A DNA stretch of 29,808 nt from Acidobacteriota bacterium (GCA_021799405.1 JAJZAL010000035.1:1-29808), one strand, 5' to 3'. Positions 14,919-24,147 are shown, counted from the stretch's first letter. The notes: generated from the sequence alone by a model not told the origin. Numbers and translations: made by a program.

Positions 14919-16244
14919 TTGAGTACATTGCCGAGTCAGGCCTGCCTTTCACCCTCGTGGAGAGAAGAAGTGAACCAGCGTGTGGCGGCGCACCGAAGCC
15001 GGAAAACCGGGTCCATGCCCGATGCCGATGCGACTCCGGAGGGTCAACCCGCAGGAAGCCGTCGTGCCGCGCAGGCCGCCGCGCGCGTCGCCGCGCGCTA
15101 TGCCAAGGCGCCCAGCTACAGCGAAATGCTGGCTGCCGAAGCGCGCGCAGCGGCCCGTGCCGCCGAAGCCGCCTCCCAGGCTGCTCTCGAAGCGCATGCC
15201 GCGGCAGAATCCATCCTGGCCGGGATTGAGGCCGCATCGATGTCCGATGCCGCGCATGCGTTCGAGGCTCTAGCTCGCTCCGAGGCAAGCCAGAGCTGGG
15301 AGCCAGCCGCCGAGACGGCTTTGGCTGGCAATCCCCCCCCACCCCAGGTGGCGCAGCGGCAGCCTTTAGGCGTTCGCTGGGAACCCGACTTCCTGATGCG
15401 GGATGCTCCGCCGGAGGCCCGGGCAACCCGTGGACCGTCCCCGCATCCTGTGCGCGGGGAAGAATGGCAGGAACCGGCGTCGCAACCTGTGGCGGTTCTT
15501 GACAGCGAGGAGATTGAAATCGTCGAGCCGGCCCAGCCGATTCACGCCAATCTGATCGAATTTCCGCGCGAATTGGTGGCCACGCGCAAGGTTCGTCCCC
15601 GCCGGGCGGCAGGATCGCAGTCAGCCACGGCTGAGCCAGGGGCGCAACTGAGCATCTTCGAGGTGGATCCCGCCACGATCTCCACACAGCCTGCCGCGGA
15701 AGTGGAGGCCGCCGTTGCGGCTGCGCCTGCGTGGCCGGCGTTACCGCATTGGTCTGCCATCGAACTGGACGCGCTGCCCGAGGAGCAACTCGAGGAGGAA
15801 GAGGCTGTTGCCGCCGCGCAGGCTCCCGCGATTCCAGAACCGGAGCCGGCTCCTTTCAATCTCCGCTTGATGGCGCACGTAGTGGACGGATCTCTGATCG
15901 TGTTTGCCTTCCTGGCGGCGGCGATGGCTTCGGTGAATCCTACGGATCTGCCTGGTCTCAGGGAGCTTGAGTTGGGCGCGGCCGCGGCGTTTCTAGTAGC
16001 TGCCGGGCTCTACCATGCGCTCTTCTTCACGCTCGCCAAGGCCACGCCGGGAATGAGGTACGCCCATATCCGGCTCTGCACCTTTGAAAATGAGAGCCCC
16101 ACGCGCGCGCAGCGATGGACCCGCATGGGCGCCTTACTGCTTTCGCTGCTGCCCGTGGGACTGGGAGTGATCTGGGCCATGTTTGACGAGAACCACCTGA
16201 GCTGGCATGATCGCCTTTCACGTACCTATTTGCGCAGATATTGA
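14919..16244 (+). CDS. RDD family membrane protein with long Ala-rich N-terminal region
   Basis: RDD proteins are small membrane proteins of poorly defined, probably transport-related function. Here the RDD domain forms only the last 130 of 441 residues (FNLRLMAHVVDGSLIVFAF to HDRLSRTYLRRY), with about three membrane helices and the conserved ATPGMRYAHIRLCT segment. The first 300 residues are soluble: a basic start, a strikingly Ala/Glu/Arg-rich helical stretch (about 45-105), then Pro/Glu-rich linker sequence. The TTG start at 14919 has AAGGGA about 10 nt upstream and GGAG closer; a later start is possible. It is transcribed divergently from lptD. The Ala-rich part may be a long helix or coiled coil reaching into the cytoplasm; its role is unknown. 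Confidence 0.82.
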   Translation: MSTLPSQACLSPSWREEVNQRVAAHRSRKTGSMPDADATPEGQPAGSRRAAQAAARVAARYAKAPSYSEMLAAEARAAARAAEAASQAALEAHAAAESILAGIEAASMSDAAHAFEALARSEASQSWEPAAETALAGNPPPPQVAQRQPLGVRWEPDFLMRDAPPEARATRGPSPHPVRGEEWQEPASQPVAVLDSEEIEIVEPAQPIHANLIEFPRELVATRKVRPRRAAGSQSATAEPGAQLSIFEVDPATISTQPAAEVEAAVAAAPAWPALPHWSAIELDALPEEQLEEEEAVAAAQAPAIPEPEPAPFNLRLMAHVVDGSLIVFAFLAAAMASVNPTDLPGLRELELGAAAAFLVAAGLYHALFFTLAKATPGMRYAHIRLCTFENESPTRAQRWTRMGALLLSLLPVGLGVIWAMFDENHLSWHDRLSRTYLRRY

Positions 16245-16287
16245 GGGCGCACCTCGAACACTTTCACGGCAAGGTAGGCTGTGCGGT

Positions 16288-17925
16288 CTATTTCACCTTT
16301 GCCGCGCTCTTCGCAGCGCCGCCGGAATAGCTCACCGCCCGCTCGCCCGCGTTGAGCGCATTGCCCAGCAGCACGATCCCGCCGGAGCCGGAGCCGCTGA
16401 CCTGCGCGAAGACTTTGTTGCCTTCCGGAGAGCGCGATCCATATACAAATGCCCGTCGGGTGTCGCGCAGATCCAGCAGAGGCGCATCTCCCTCCGGTCT
16501 TGAAAGCTCCAGCCCATTGAAGATTGCGTCGTTCACGTCGTCGCAGACGATCGCGGGCCGGCCATCCGGCTTGTCGGTGATGTATTCGACATTCCGCAGC
16601 CGCACGCGGTCCGCGTGCCGCACGTAAAACCCGTAAGCCGGAAGATGGCCCATCATCCAGCACTCGGGATACTTGTCGGCAACTTCAGGAATCTCGCGAT
16701 GCGCCCAGGCGGCATCTCCTCCGGCGACCGTGCGCATGCGGCAGTTGCTGATGGTGATGTCTGAGGGCCGCAGCCCAGGCACGCCGGTGATAGAACTGGT
16801 CACAATGGCTCCCTCCGCATCGACGCCCTCGATCAGCACATTGCGCAGGAATGAGCCTTCCTTCTTCTTGCGCTCGCCCAGCCGGACAAAGATCGGCGCG
16901 CGCACGTTCTGCATGCGGATGTTCGAAACCACCACCCCGTCGAGACTGCCACCATCCACCGTTTCGATGCTGAGCCCTCCGATCACGCGGGCGTTGACCG
17001 GGTTCACATTGCTGTAAATCACCGAGTTGCTGAAGACGATGTTTTCGAAGGCGCCATGCGTGGCCGTGCCCATCTTGAAGCCGTTGCACGAGGTCGTCAG
17101 CGTGCAATTGGTAACGGTGATGTTCTTTGTCGGCAGCACATCGCCTCCGTAAGGGCTTTCGCTCTTCAGGCAGATGGCGTCATCGCCGGTCATGATGTCG
17201 CAGTTCGACACGAAAACATTGGTCGAAGCCGTAATGTCGATACCATCGCAATTAACGCCGGTGGGTGGATTGCGGATGAGAATGCCGTCGATAACGACCG
17301 TGTCGCAGTTTACCGGGCGCATCGTCCATCCGGCGGAGTTCCTCAGCGTCACGCCGCTGATGCGCACATTGCGGCACTGCGCGAATTCCACCATCGGAGA
17401 CGGCCGGCGATTGTGATTGGCGGGCCGGTGAATGAAGGTGGCCACATCCTTCCACTCGTTTTCAGGCGTCACGGGCGGGCGGTTGACGGTCTCCCAGTAG
17501 GCTGATCCCTGGCCGTCGATGACGCCCAATCCGCACAGCGTTACGTCGTCGGCCTTCTGCGCAAAGATGACGTGGTGCCCGTTGGCGTCTCCCTGCATGG
17601 GTGGCCCCGGATGATAGTCGTAGTCTTCGATCGACTTGCTGCCGAGCAGCACGCAGCCGGCTTCAAGGTAGAGCGTGACCCGGCTCTTTAGTTCCAGGCC
17701 GCCAATGAGGAATGTTCCCGGCGGCGCGTAGACCAGGCCGCCGCCGGCCTTGAAGACGTCATCGATGGCGCGCTGAATGGCCTTGGTGGTCAGAGTCTTG
17801 CCGTCGGGAACCGCGCCGTAGTCCAGAATGCTCCTGGCCGCGCGCAGCGGCGCCGCAAGGCCAACGCCTGCGGCCGAAAGTCCCATTGCCAGCGATGTGC
17901 CGGCCAGGAAATTTCTTCTTAACAT
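16288..17925 (-). CDS. Tat-exported glycoside hydrolase family 28 (polygalacturonase-like) protein
   Basis: GH28 enzymes cleave pectin-type galacturonans or rhamnogalacturonans by inversion. The 545-residue protein has a twin-arginine signal (LRRNFLAGTSLAMG, cleavage near residue 30), a pectate-lyase_3-like start (SILDYGAVPDGKTLTTKAIQRAID) and a right-handed beta-helix (about 75-450). Catalytic-type motifs are N-C-D-G-I-D with D227 and T-G-D-D-A with D248-D249, matching the three family aspartates. The usual G-H-G is replaced by S279-C-N-G282, and no clear R-I-K was seen. The start ATG at 17925 has TGAGGT upstream. It is convergent with the RDD gene, with 43 bp between stops. The altered sub-site residues suggest an exo-acting or non-pectin substrate variant, which is inference. 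Confidence 0.87.
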   Translation of the reverse strand: MLRRNFLAGTSLAMGLSAAGVGLAAPLRAARSILDYGAVPDGKTLTTKAIQRAIDDVFKAGGGLVYAPPGTFLIGGLELKSRVTLYLEAGCVLLGSKSIEDYDYHPGPPMQGDANGHHVIFAQKADDVTLCGLGVIDGQGSAYWETVNRPPVTPENEWKDVATFIHRPANHNRRPSPMVEFAQCRNVRISGVTLRNSAGWTMRPVNCDTVVIDGILIRNPPTGVNCDGIDITASTNVFVSNCDIMTGDDAICLKSESPYGGDVLPTKNITVTNCTLTTSCNGFKMGTATHGAFENIVFSNSVIYSNVNPVNARVIGGLSIETVDGGSLDGVVVSNIRMQNVRAPIFVRLGERKKKEGSFLRNVLIEGVDAEGAIVTSSITGVPGLRPSDITISNCRMRTVAGGDAAWAHREIPEVADKYPECWMMGHLPAYGFYVRHADRVRLRNVEYITDKPDGRPAIVCDDVNDAIFNGLELSRPEGDAPLLDLRDTRRAFVYGSRSPEGNKVFAQVSGSGSGGIVLLGNALNAGERAVSYSGGAAKSAAKVK

Positions 17926-18114
17926 CAGGTACCTCAGATGCTGCGTGAATTCATCCCTCGTGCCGCTGGACAGGAAACTTCACAACCGCGGGAAAGGCAG
18001 ATTTCTACCCGCCAAACACTATAGCGGCGGATCGCGAAGAGGGGAAGTGCAAATAGCCTTTTCCGCTCTGGCGTTAAGCGGGGTTATGATTCGCAGGCGC
18101 TGAGGCGAGGGAGA

Positions 18115-19014
18115 TTAGCTTGCCGATCTGCGCAGGGCCGAGACGCCGGTTCCAATCAGCGCAATTTCATCGTCCTGGGGCAGAATTTCAAGCGAAAAGC
18201 TTTGCAGTGGACTCATCTTGACCATGCCCTCCAGGTGGCTGCGCAGCAGCGACAACTCCAGAAAGCCCACATTGTGCCCGGTGAAATAGAATCGGCCGGG
18301 ACCGGCCAGATGGATAAAGGAAGCCGTAGCGGCGGCCAGAGCGCGGTGCCACAGATCCACGAATTCACGGCAGCGGGTGTCGCCCTTGCGCGCGTTGGCA
18401 AAGACCTCCTCCGGTTCCATGTCCAGAAAGCGCAGGCGCATGGCGCGATAGCCCATGATGCCTTCCAGATGCCCTATGCCGCCGCATCCGCAGTAGCGCT
18501 CTCTGGGATCAAGAGTCACCGTGACGTGACCGCCCTCCCACACGCCCTCCACGTAAGGCCAGCGCCCGTACCCGATTCCGTTGCCGATGGTCCACACGCG
18601 GGTCAGGCGGTCGAGCCGGCCACGCGTGGCGGCTATGCCAGCGGCGATGGCGTCGGCGTCGTTGCCCACGTGCACGGGCGCTTCAATGCCACGCGCCTTC
18701 AGAGCCCTGGCGAGATCCGCTGCCAGCCGCGCCCCTTTGATCTGGGGAAGATTGGGCGAGTCTTCCACCACGCCGTGGCGGACGATCCCAGGCACGGCGA
18801 CGCCGATGCCATCCACCGCTGCTGCTTCGCTGCCGGCCAGCCTGACGATATGCCCGGCGAGCACGTCAACCAGCTCGCCTGCGGGCATTGAGACAAGCGC
18901 GTCCGGCTCGGCCGGGCCTTCGGGATAGCGCAACGGTGTGCCGGTGATTCGCTGGTCTTCCAGCCTTCCGGTCACGATGTGTCCCGTCATAACGGCGCCG
19001 ATGGCTGTACTCAT
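18115..19014 (-). CDS. ROK family protein (sugar kinase-like)
   Basis: ROK proteins are sugar kinases or sugar-responsive repressors. This 299-residue form has no N-terminal winged-helix domain, so it is a kinase-type member. The chosen ATG at 19014 has GGAGGG six bases upstream; a longer frame to 19068 adds an unlikely charged extension. The catalytic-type motif VHVGNDADAIAAG carries the general-base Asp. The zinc motif is H163 (GGHVTV), C175 and C177 (RYCGCGG), and H182 where a third Cys is usual. The N-terminal phosphate-binding motif D-x-G-G-T is not recognisable (AIGAVMTGHIVTG instead), so ATP binding and kinase activity are uncertain. It lies between GH28 and sthA on the same strand; sugar specificity cannot be read. 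Confidence 0.83.
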   Translation of the reverse strand: MSTAIGAVMTGHIVTGRLEDQRITGTPLRYPEGPAEPDALVSMPAGELVDVLAGHIVRLAGSEAAAVDGIGVAVPGIVRHGVVEDSPNLPQIKGARLAADLARALKARGIEAPVHVGNDADAIAAGIAATRGRLDRLTRVWTIGNGIGYGRWPYVEGVWEGGHVTVTLDPRERYCGCGGIGHLEGIMGYRAMRLRFLDMEPEEVFANARKGDTRCREFVDLWHRALAAATASFIHLAGPGRFYFTGHNVGFLELSLLRSHLEGMVKMSPLQSFSLEILPQDDEIALIGTGVSALRRSAS

Positions 19015-19059
19015 GTGAGCCCTCCGCTGGATTGGGACCCGTTCTCCCATCTCTTTTTC

Positions 19060-19143
19060 GCCGGCCAAGATGGCCGGCTTCCAGCCCCCAGCTTCGCTGT
19101 GGCAAAGCTACCTCGCCAACTTGCGCGTGCAAGAGCTGGAAGC
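19060..19143. other. Compact multi-hairpin element between sthA and the ROK gene
   Basis: GCCGGCCA/TGGCCGGC (19060-19067, 19071-19078) forms an 8-bp hairpin. Next to it, GCTTCCAGC (19077-19085) pairs with GCTGGAAGC (19135-19143) and encloses two further hairpins: AGCTTCGC/GCAAAGCT (19090-19097, 19102-19109, one C-A mismatch) and CTTGC/GCAAG (19120-19124, 19129-19133). The 67-nt part is therefore a three-way junction. It begins 6 bases after the sthA stop (minus strand). No T-tract follows on either strand. Confidence 0.5.
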
Positions 19144-19149
19144 TAAGGT

Positions 19150-20556
19150 CTACTCCGTCTGATACCGGTGCAACCGCCCAAGCCCGTTGAAGGCTGCCAC
19201 TTTGTAGCATTCCGCAAGCGTTGGGTAGTTGAAGACGGTGTCAATGAAGTAGTCCACCGTGCCTCCCAGGGTCATCACCGCCTGACCGATATGCACCAGT
19301 TCGCTGGCGTCTTCGCCGATGATGTGCACGCCCAGCACCTTGCGCGTGTCGCGATGAAAGATGAGCTTGAGCCTGCCGGTGGTGTCGCCTCGAATCTGGC
19401 CGCGCGCCACCTCGCGGTAGTAGGCCATACCCACCTCGTAGGGCACGTCTTCGTCGGTCAGTTGCTCCTCGGTCTTGCCGATGAAGCTGATTTCAGGGAT
19501 CGTATAAATGCCGTAAGGATAGAAGCTGGGATTGGAGCCGGTGATCTTGTCGTCAAAGGCGCGCGCCGAGGCGATACGGCCCTGCTCCATGGACACCGAA
19601 GCCAGCGACGGGAAACCAACCACGTCACCCACGGCGTAGATGTGCTCCACCTTGGTCTGGTAGTGCTCGTCCACGGCAATCCGCCCGCGGCTGTCCGCTT
19701 CCAGACCGGCGGCGGCCAGGTTCAGGTCGTCGACGTTGCCCTGGCGGCCTACGGCGTAGAGCAAAGCGTCGCCAGAGACGCGCTTTTTGCTCATCAGGTT
19801 GGCCACCACCGTGCCCGCGGTTGGCTCTTCCACGCTTTCCACTTCTTCACCCAGCCGCATGGTCACGCGGGCGTCGCGCAGGTGGTAGCTAAGCGCTTCA
19901 ATGATCTCCTGGTCGGCGAACTCCAGCAGGCGGTTGCGTTTTTCGATGAGGGTAACGCGCACGCCGAGCACGGCGAACATGCAGGCATATTCCACGCCGA
20001 TCACGCCGCCGCCCACCACAACCAGCGAGTGTGGCAGCGAATCCAGGCCCAGAATCTGGTCACTGTTGATAACAGTGCGTCCGTTGATGGGCACCTTCGG
20101 CGATGTGGCAGGCCTGGTGCCGACAGCGATAATGATGCGGTCGGCTTCCAGCGTTGTTTCGGCCTGCGGACCCTCTACGAGCACCTGATGGGGATCGATG
20201 AAATGGGCGACGCCGTGCACCACGTCAATGCCGTTGCGTGAGAGCTGTGCTTCGGTTACGTCGACCTCGGTCTTGATCACCGCCTGCACCCGAAAAGCCA
20301 GATCCGCCATGGTGATCTTTTCTTTGACGCGGTAGTTGATCCCGTAGATCGAGCGGTAGTTGTAACCAGACAGATGGAGCACGGCCTCGCGCATGGTCTT
20401 CGAGGGGATCGTGCCGGTGTTGACGCAGACACCCCCAACCACGGAACGCGACTCCACCACGGCCACTCGCTTGTGCATCTTGGACGCGGCTACTGCCGCA
20501 CGCTGGCCGGACGGCCCGGAACCGATGACGATCAGGTCGTATTTAACGGCGCTCAT
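19150..20556 (-). CDS. sthA: Si-specific NAD(P)+ transhydrogenase (soluble, SthA type)
   Basis: SthA is a soluble cytoplasmic FAD enzyme that moves reducing equivalents between NADPH and NAD+. The 468-residue protein has the FAD dinucleotide motif GSGPSG (12-17), a second nucleotide motif VVVGGGVIGVEYA (about 175-187), IYAVGDVVGFPSLAS for flavin binding, and a C-terminal dimerisation domain (from about 345). Related disulfide reductases have C-x4-C after the FAD motif; here C44-V-N-T-G-T49 keeps only the first Cys, and the downstream GTIPSK matches SthA. This argues against lipoamide dehydrogenase or mercuric reductase. ATG at 20556 has GGAGAGAG upstream. A structured element follows its stop, before the ROK gene. 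Confidence 0.9.
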   Translation of the reverse strand: MSAVKYDLIVIGSGPSGQRAAVAASKMHKRVAVVESRSVVGGVCVNTGTIPSKTMREAVLHLSGYNYRSIYGINYRVKEKITMADLAFRVQAVIKTEVDVTEAQLSRNGIDVVHGVAHFIDPHQVLVEGPQAETTLEADRIIIAVGTRPATSPKVPINGRTVINSDQILGLDSLPHSLVVVGGGVIGVEYACMFAVLGVRVTLIEKRNRLLEFADQEIIEALSYHLRDARVTMRLGEEVESVEEPTAGTVVANLMSKKRVSGDALLYAVGRQGNVDDLNLAAAGLEADSRGRIAVDEHYQTKVEHIYAVGDVVGFPSLASVSMEQGRIASARAFDDKITGSNPSFYPYGIYTIPEISFIGKTEEQLTDEDVPYEVGMAYYREVARGQIRGDTTGRLKLIFHRDTRKVLGVHIIGEDASELVHIGQAVMTLGGTVDYFIDTVFNYPTLAECYKVAAFNGLGRLHRYQTE

Positions 20557-20690
20557 GCGAAGCTCTCTCCAGAGGTCGCTTTCGTGACCGGCAATTGCGG
20601 ATGGGCCGGAGGGCGGGAAATACCCTTATCCGGAGGCTAACACAGCACACGTAAAGACGAAAAAGCGAGCCGAAAGGTGAGATCTTTCCA

Positions 20691-20724
20691 CAAAGAAAAC
20701 GCTGCCGGAAGAGCTTCCGGCAGC
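20691..20724 (-). terminator. Intrinsic terminator of the chemotaxis receptor gene
   Basis: GCTGCCGGAA (20701-20710) and TTCCGGCAGC (20715-20724) form a perfect 10-bp stem with a four-base loop. On the minus strand the stem is followed by GTTTTCTTTG, a proper U-rich tail, and it lies 53 bp after the MCP stop. This is the clearest Rho-independent terminator in the window and separates the MCP from sthA. Confidence 0.87.
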
Positions 20725-20776
20725 GCGATCCAGTCCAGCGCGGCGTTCAGTGGCAGCCGCGGCATTTCCCGCGACT

Positions 20777-22489
20777 CTACGTGTGCGCGTTCCGCAACGC
20801 GGTCCTGAGCGCCGGTTGGCCGCTTGCGGCAAATTTACCACCGCTTTGCCTGCCCTCTTCCAGCCGGAACTGGATGATCATACCGTCCAGGTCGCTGGCC
20901 AGTGCCGCCAGGTTCTTCAGGGCTTCGACGGCTTCTTCGGCGGCCTGCGCGGTTTCGGCGGAGAGCTGCGAGATCTGACTGGCGGACTCCGAGATCTCTC
21001 CTGAAGCCGAGGTCTGCTCCGTTGCCGCCGTCGCGATCAGGTGAATCTGCTGCTCCACCTGCTTTGATGAATCGATGATCGCCCCCAGGCTGGCCCGGGC
21101 GCGGGCGGTCTCTTCCATGCCGCTTTCCACCGCCGTGCGGCTGTCGTCCATCACCTGCAGCGTTGCGCGGGTCTCTTCCTGAATGCTGCGGATCGTGCCG
21201 GCAATCTCTTCGGTGGCTCCCTTGGTGCGCTCGGCCAGCCGCCGTACTTCTCCGGCCACCACGGCGAAGCCGCGGCCGTGTTCGCCGGCGCGCGCCGCTT
21301 CAATCGCCGCGTTCAGCGCCAGCAGGTTCGTCTGCTCGCTGATCTCCTGAATGACCTTCACCACCTTGCCAATTTCTTCGGAACGTTGAGCCAGCGCGTT
21401 CATCTTCGCTGAGACGAGGTGTGTAGCGGCGGCAATCTTCTCCATGGTGGCGGAGGTGGTCTGCATCACGGCCCCGCCCTGGTCGGCGGTTTCGGCGGAG
21501 ATGCGGCTGGCTCCGGCAGCGGCTTCGGCATTGCGGCTGATCTCGCCGATTGTCGCCGTCATCTCCTGAGCCGCGGCGGCGATCTGGTTGGTCTTGCTCG
21601 ACTGTGTGTGCGCATTGCCCGCGCTCTGCACCGACCGGGCGCTGATCTCCGTCGTCGCCGCCGAAAGCGTCTCCGCGCCCTGCGCCACCGATTGCAAGAC
21701 CTCTCGCATCGACGTCACGCTCGTGTTCAGTGCAGCCGAAAGCCGGCCAATCTCATCCGTGCTTGTCTCCTCCACGCTTACGGTCAGGTCCTTTTCCGCG
21801 ACCCGTTCGAGCGCCGCGGCGACCGCCTTCAGCGGCGGCTCAATCACCCGCGTCAACAGCCCGCCAATGGTTGCGCACAGCAGCACGATCAGCAGGGTGA
21901 CTCCGGCGTCGATCCAGAGGGCGCGGTTGCTGGAGAGGGTGGCGTACCTGGCGCTTTCCATGCCCATTTTTGCGTTGAGATTGAGGTCCTGGGCGACGGC
22001 GTCATCACTGGAATTCACGAGCGCAAGCGTGGCATCCGAGGTGAGGATGCCTGTGCCCTCGCCAGTCTTGCCCGCCGCCAGGAGATCCACACAGCGATTG
22101 CTTGTTCCCAGATACTGGGTAAACGAGGCGCTGAACTTCTCATAAAGCTCGCGTTCTCCGGGGTAGTCGATCGTCGGCTCATAATCCTGGAGCGCTCTTT
22201 GGTACTCTTCGATGGCCTTCTGCCGAGCTTCCCGGTCCTCAGCTATACACGGCGCCGTTTTGCATAAGAGCATGTTGAGATCCCAACGGCGCACGAGATT
22301 GATTGCTCCCTGAATATCAGCGAGATCAATGACCCCGGGAAAGCCATTCTCGCTGACATCCACGCTTCTGGTGGCAATGCCGCGAAATGTCGCAAAGGTA
22401 TAGGCGCCCAGCAGGAGGCAGAGTCCGCAAACGATCCCGAAGGCGAAGGCAAACTTGCGGTGCACTGGAAGATTACGAAGCCACTTCAT
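20777..22489 (-). CDS. Methyl-accepting chemotaxis protein
   Basis: This is a transmembrane chemoreceptor, 570 residues from the ATG at 22489. That start is chosen because TGAGGT lies just upstream; another ATG four codons earlier overlaps this site. Membrane helices lie at about 12-34 and 188-210, enclosing a four-helix-bundle type periplasmic sensor domain of about 150 residues. A HAMP segment follows ([21 protein letters not shown]), then a long cytoplasmic coiled coil with the hairpin tip [20 protein letters not shown], the CheA/CheW contact site. The sensor contains three cysteines (two in [12 protein letters not shown]), unusual for such bundles. No pentapeptide for CheR tethering is seen at the C-terminus (NAHT). 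No che or flagellar genes are nearby, so it is an orphan receptor; its ligand is unknown. Confidence 0.95.
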   Translation of the reverse strand: MKWLRNLPVHRKFAFAFGIVCGLCLLLGAYTFATFRGIATRSVDVSENGFPGVIDLADIQGAINLVRRWDLNMLLCKTAPCIAEDREARQKAIEEYQRALQDYEPTIDYPGERELYEKFSASFTQYLGTSNRCVDLLAAGKTGEGTGILTSDATLALVNSSDDAVAQDLNLNAKMGMESARYATLSSNRALWIDAGVTLLIVLLCATIGGLLTRVIEPPLKAVAAALERVAEKDLTVSVEETSTDEIGRLSAALNTSVTSMREVLQSVAQGAETLSAATTEISARSVQSAGNAHTQSSKTNQIAAAAQEMTATIGEISRNAEAAAGASRISAETADQGGAVMQTTSATMEKIAAATHLVSAKMNALAQRSEEIGKVVKVIQEISEQTNLLALNAAIEAARAGEHGRGFAVVAGEVRRLAERTKGATEEIAGTIRSIQEETRATLQVMDDSRTAVESGMEETARARASLGAIIDSSKQVEQQIHLIATAATEQTSASGEISESASQISQLSAETAQAAEEAVEALKNLAALASDLDGMIIQFRLEEGRQSGGKFAASGQPALRTALRNAHT

Positions 22490-22624
22490 GCAATACCTCA
22501 TCTCGAATGATTCGCTGGTTGTATCGGCGAAATCCGGCCGGTCTTGAGTGCCTTCGCCGCAGCGGACCTCACCGAGTTTCCGTGCCGGGACCGGTGTTTC
22601 ATCGTGGGCAACCGTAATCGGTCC

Positions 22625-22654
22625 TTGCCCCGAGCCGAGGTGGCTCGCTATGCT
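22625..22654 (+). promoter_or_regulatory. Possible promoter of the CE15-like gene with inverted repeat in the spacer
   Basis: TTGCCC (22625-22630) and TATGCT (22649-22654) are 18 bp apart, placing a start site about 44 nt before the ATG at 22705. The spacer contains GAGCC (22632-22636) and GGCTC (22642-22646), an inverted repeat that could be an operator. Pattern matching only. Confidence 0.35.
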
Positions 22655-22704
22655 TGGGCCGATTGCCCGCCCTGTTGCCAGACCACTGTGAAGTGAGGTG
22701 TCCG

Positions 22705-24147
22705 ATGTCGCTGCGTTCGCTCATTGCTCGTTTCCGCCTGACGCCTGCGGTCCTGCTGGTGCTCGCCGGCCCGGCATGGCTGCCTCTGGCCGCGCAGGCC
22801 CCGGCATCCGCCGCGACCGCTCCCAGCGCCGCGCAGCAGGAGGCGATGAAGGAAGCTGCCATCAAAGACCATCAGCGCATGATGGATCTGCTGGGCATCA
22901 AGCAGCTCCGCCCACCCGTGGGCCACAGCGCCAGCTCGCCGAACCCGGTCAACTACGACGAATCCAAAGCCAACCCATATCCCAACCTTCCCAATCCGCT
23001 CATGCTTAATGACGGCAAGCCGGTGAGCAACGCGAAGATGTGGTGGACCGAACGCCGCCCGCAGATCGCGGCCGACTTCACCCGCGACGTGCTGGGCCGC
23101 GTGCCTCCGCACACGCCCAAAGTCACCTGGCAGGTGCTCAGCACCACCCGCGACACGCTGGGCGGCGTTCCCGAGATCCGCAGGCACCTGGCCGGCCACG
23201 TGGATAACTCCATCGATCCGAAGATCACGGTGACGCTCGACCTGGTGGTGGCGACTCCGGCCAACGCCCCGGGCCCGGCGCCGGTCATCCTGGAACTGGC
23301 CTTCAGTCCGGAATTCATGGCCTCCATCGCCAGGAGCATTCCCGAGATGCTGCCCGGCGGTCCCGGCAATACCGGCCCAGGCTGGAAGGTGCAGGTGCTG
23401 CGCCGCGGCTGGGGTTATGCCGTGCTGTTGCCCACCAGCTTCCAGGCCGATAGCGGCGCCGGACTTACCGACGGCATCATTGGGCTGATGAACAAGGGCC
23501 AGCCGCGCAGCCCTGAGGATTGGGGCACGCTGCGCGCTTGGGCCTGGGGCGCCAGCCGCGCGCTCGACTACCTGGAAACCGACCCCGCCGTGGACGGCAG
23601 GCAGGTGGGCATCATGGGCCACTCCCGCTTTGGCAAAACGGCCCTGGTGGCGATGGCCTACGATCAGCGCTTCGCGGTTGCCTACATCAGTTCCGCGGGC
23701 ACCGGTGGCGACAAGCTCTACCGGCATATCTACGGCGAGCAGTTGGAGAACCTGGCCGCCGCGCCCAACTTCTACTACTGGATGGACGGGAACTTTCTGC
23801 GCTATGCCGGGCCGCTGTCTACCGCCGACCTGCCCGTGGACGCGCATGAGCTGATCGCCCTGTGTGCGCCGCGGCCGGTGTTTATTGGCGTCGGCTCGCA
23901 GAAGGCTGGAGACGCCTGGGCCGACCCCACCGGAGAATTTCTCGCGGCGGTTCACGCCAGCCCCGTCTATCGGCTGCTGGGCATGAAGGGGCTGGGCGCA
24001 ACAAAGATGCCGCCGATGGGCACGGCGCTCATGAGCGGCAACCTGGCCTTCCGCCAGCACCACTACGGCCATACTCCCGGTCCAAACTGGCCGTACTTCC
24101 TGGAATTCGCCAGCCGCTACCTGCACGCGCCCAAAGGGGAGAAATGA
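22705..24147 (+). CDS. Secreted CE15-like alpha/beta-hydrolase (glucuronoyl esterase family)
   Basis: CE15 esterases cut ester bonds between lignin alcohols and 4-O-methylglucuronic acid on xylan. The 480-residue protein has a signal peptide (about 1-31, ending LPLAAQA) and one alpha/beta-hydrolase domain. The nucleophile elbow is GHSRFGKTA with S307 and R308, the CE15 pattern. A His cluster near the C-terminus (H452, H453, H456 in [14 protein letters not shown]) supplies the catalytic His. Where many members have an acidic residue shortly after the elbow, this one reads SSAGTGG; the acid may come from the later segment [13 protein letters not shown] at 22705 has GTGAGG at 22693-22698; a start at 22654 would spoil the signal peptide. 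An enolase-superfamily gene follows after 61 bp, probably in one operon. A related esterase activity is possible. Confidence 0.83.
   Translation: MSLRSLIARFRLTPAVLLVLAGPAWLPLAAQAPASAATAPSAAQQEAMKEAAIKDHQRMMDLLGIKQLRPPVGHSASSPNPVNYDESKANPYPNLPNPLMLNDGKPVSNAKMWWTERRPQIAADFTRDVLGRVPPHTPKVTWQVLSTTRDTLGGVPEIRRHLAGHVDNSIDPKITVTLDLVVATPANAPGPAPVILELAFSPEFMASIARSIPEMLPGGPGNTGPGWKVQVLRRGWGYAVLLPTSFQADSGAGLTDGIIGLMNKGQPRSPEDWGTLRAWAWGASRALDYLETDPAVDGRQVGIMGHSRFGKTALVAMAYDQRFAVAYISSAGTGGDKLYRHIYGEQLENLAAAPNFYYWMDGNFLRYAGPLSTADLPVDAHELIALCAPRPVFIGVGSQKAGDAWADPTGEFLAAVHASPVYRLLGMKGLGATKMPPMGTALMSGNLAFRQHHYGHTPGPNWPYFLEFASRYLHAPKGEK

Noticed and set aside
19168..20241. Open frame of 357 codons antisense to sthA
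   Set aside because: It is His/Val/Ala-rich shadow sequence without family motifs; the sense strand is an unmistakable flavoprotein.
19150..20556. Dihydrolipoamide dehydrogenase or mercuric reductase assignment
   Set aside because: The second redox Cys is replaced by Thr (T49), and GTIPSK with the overall layout fits SthA.
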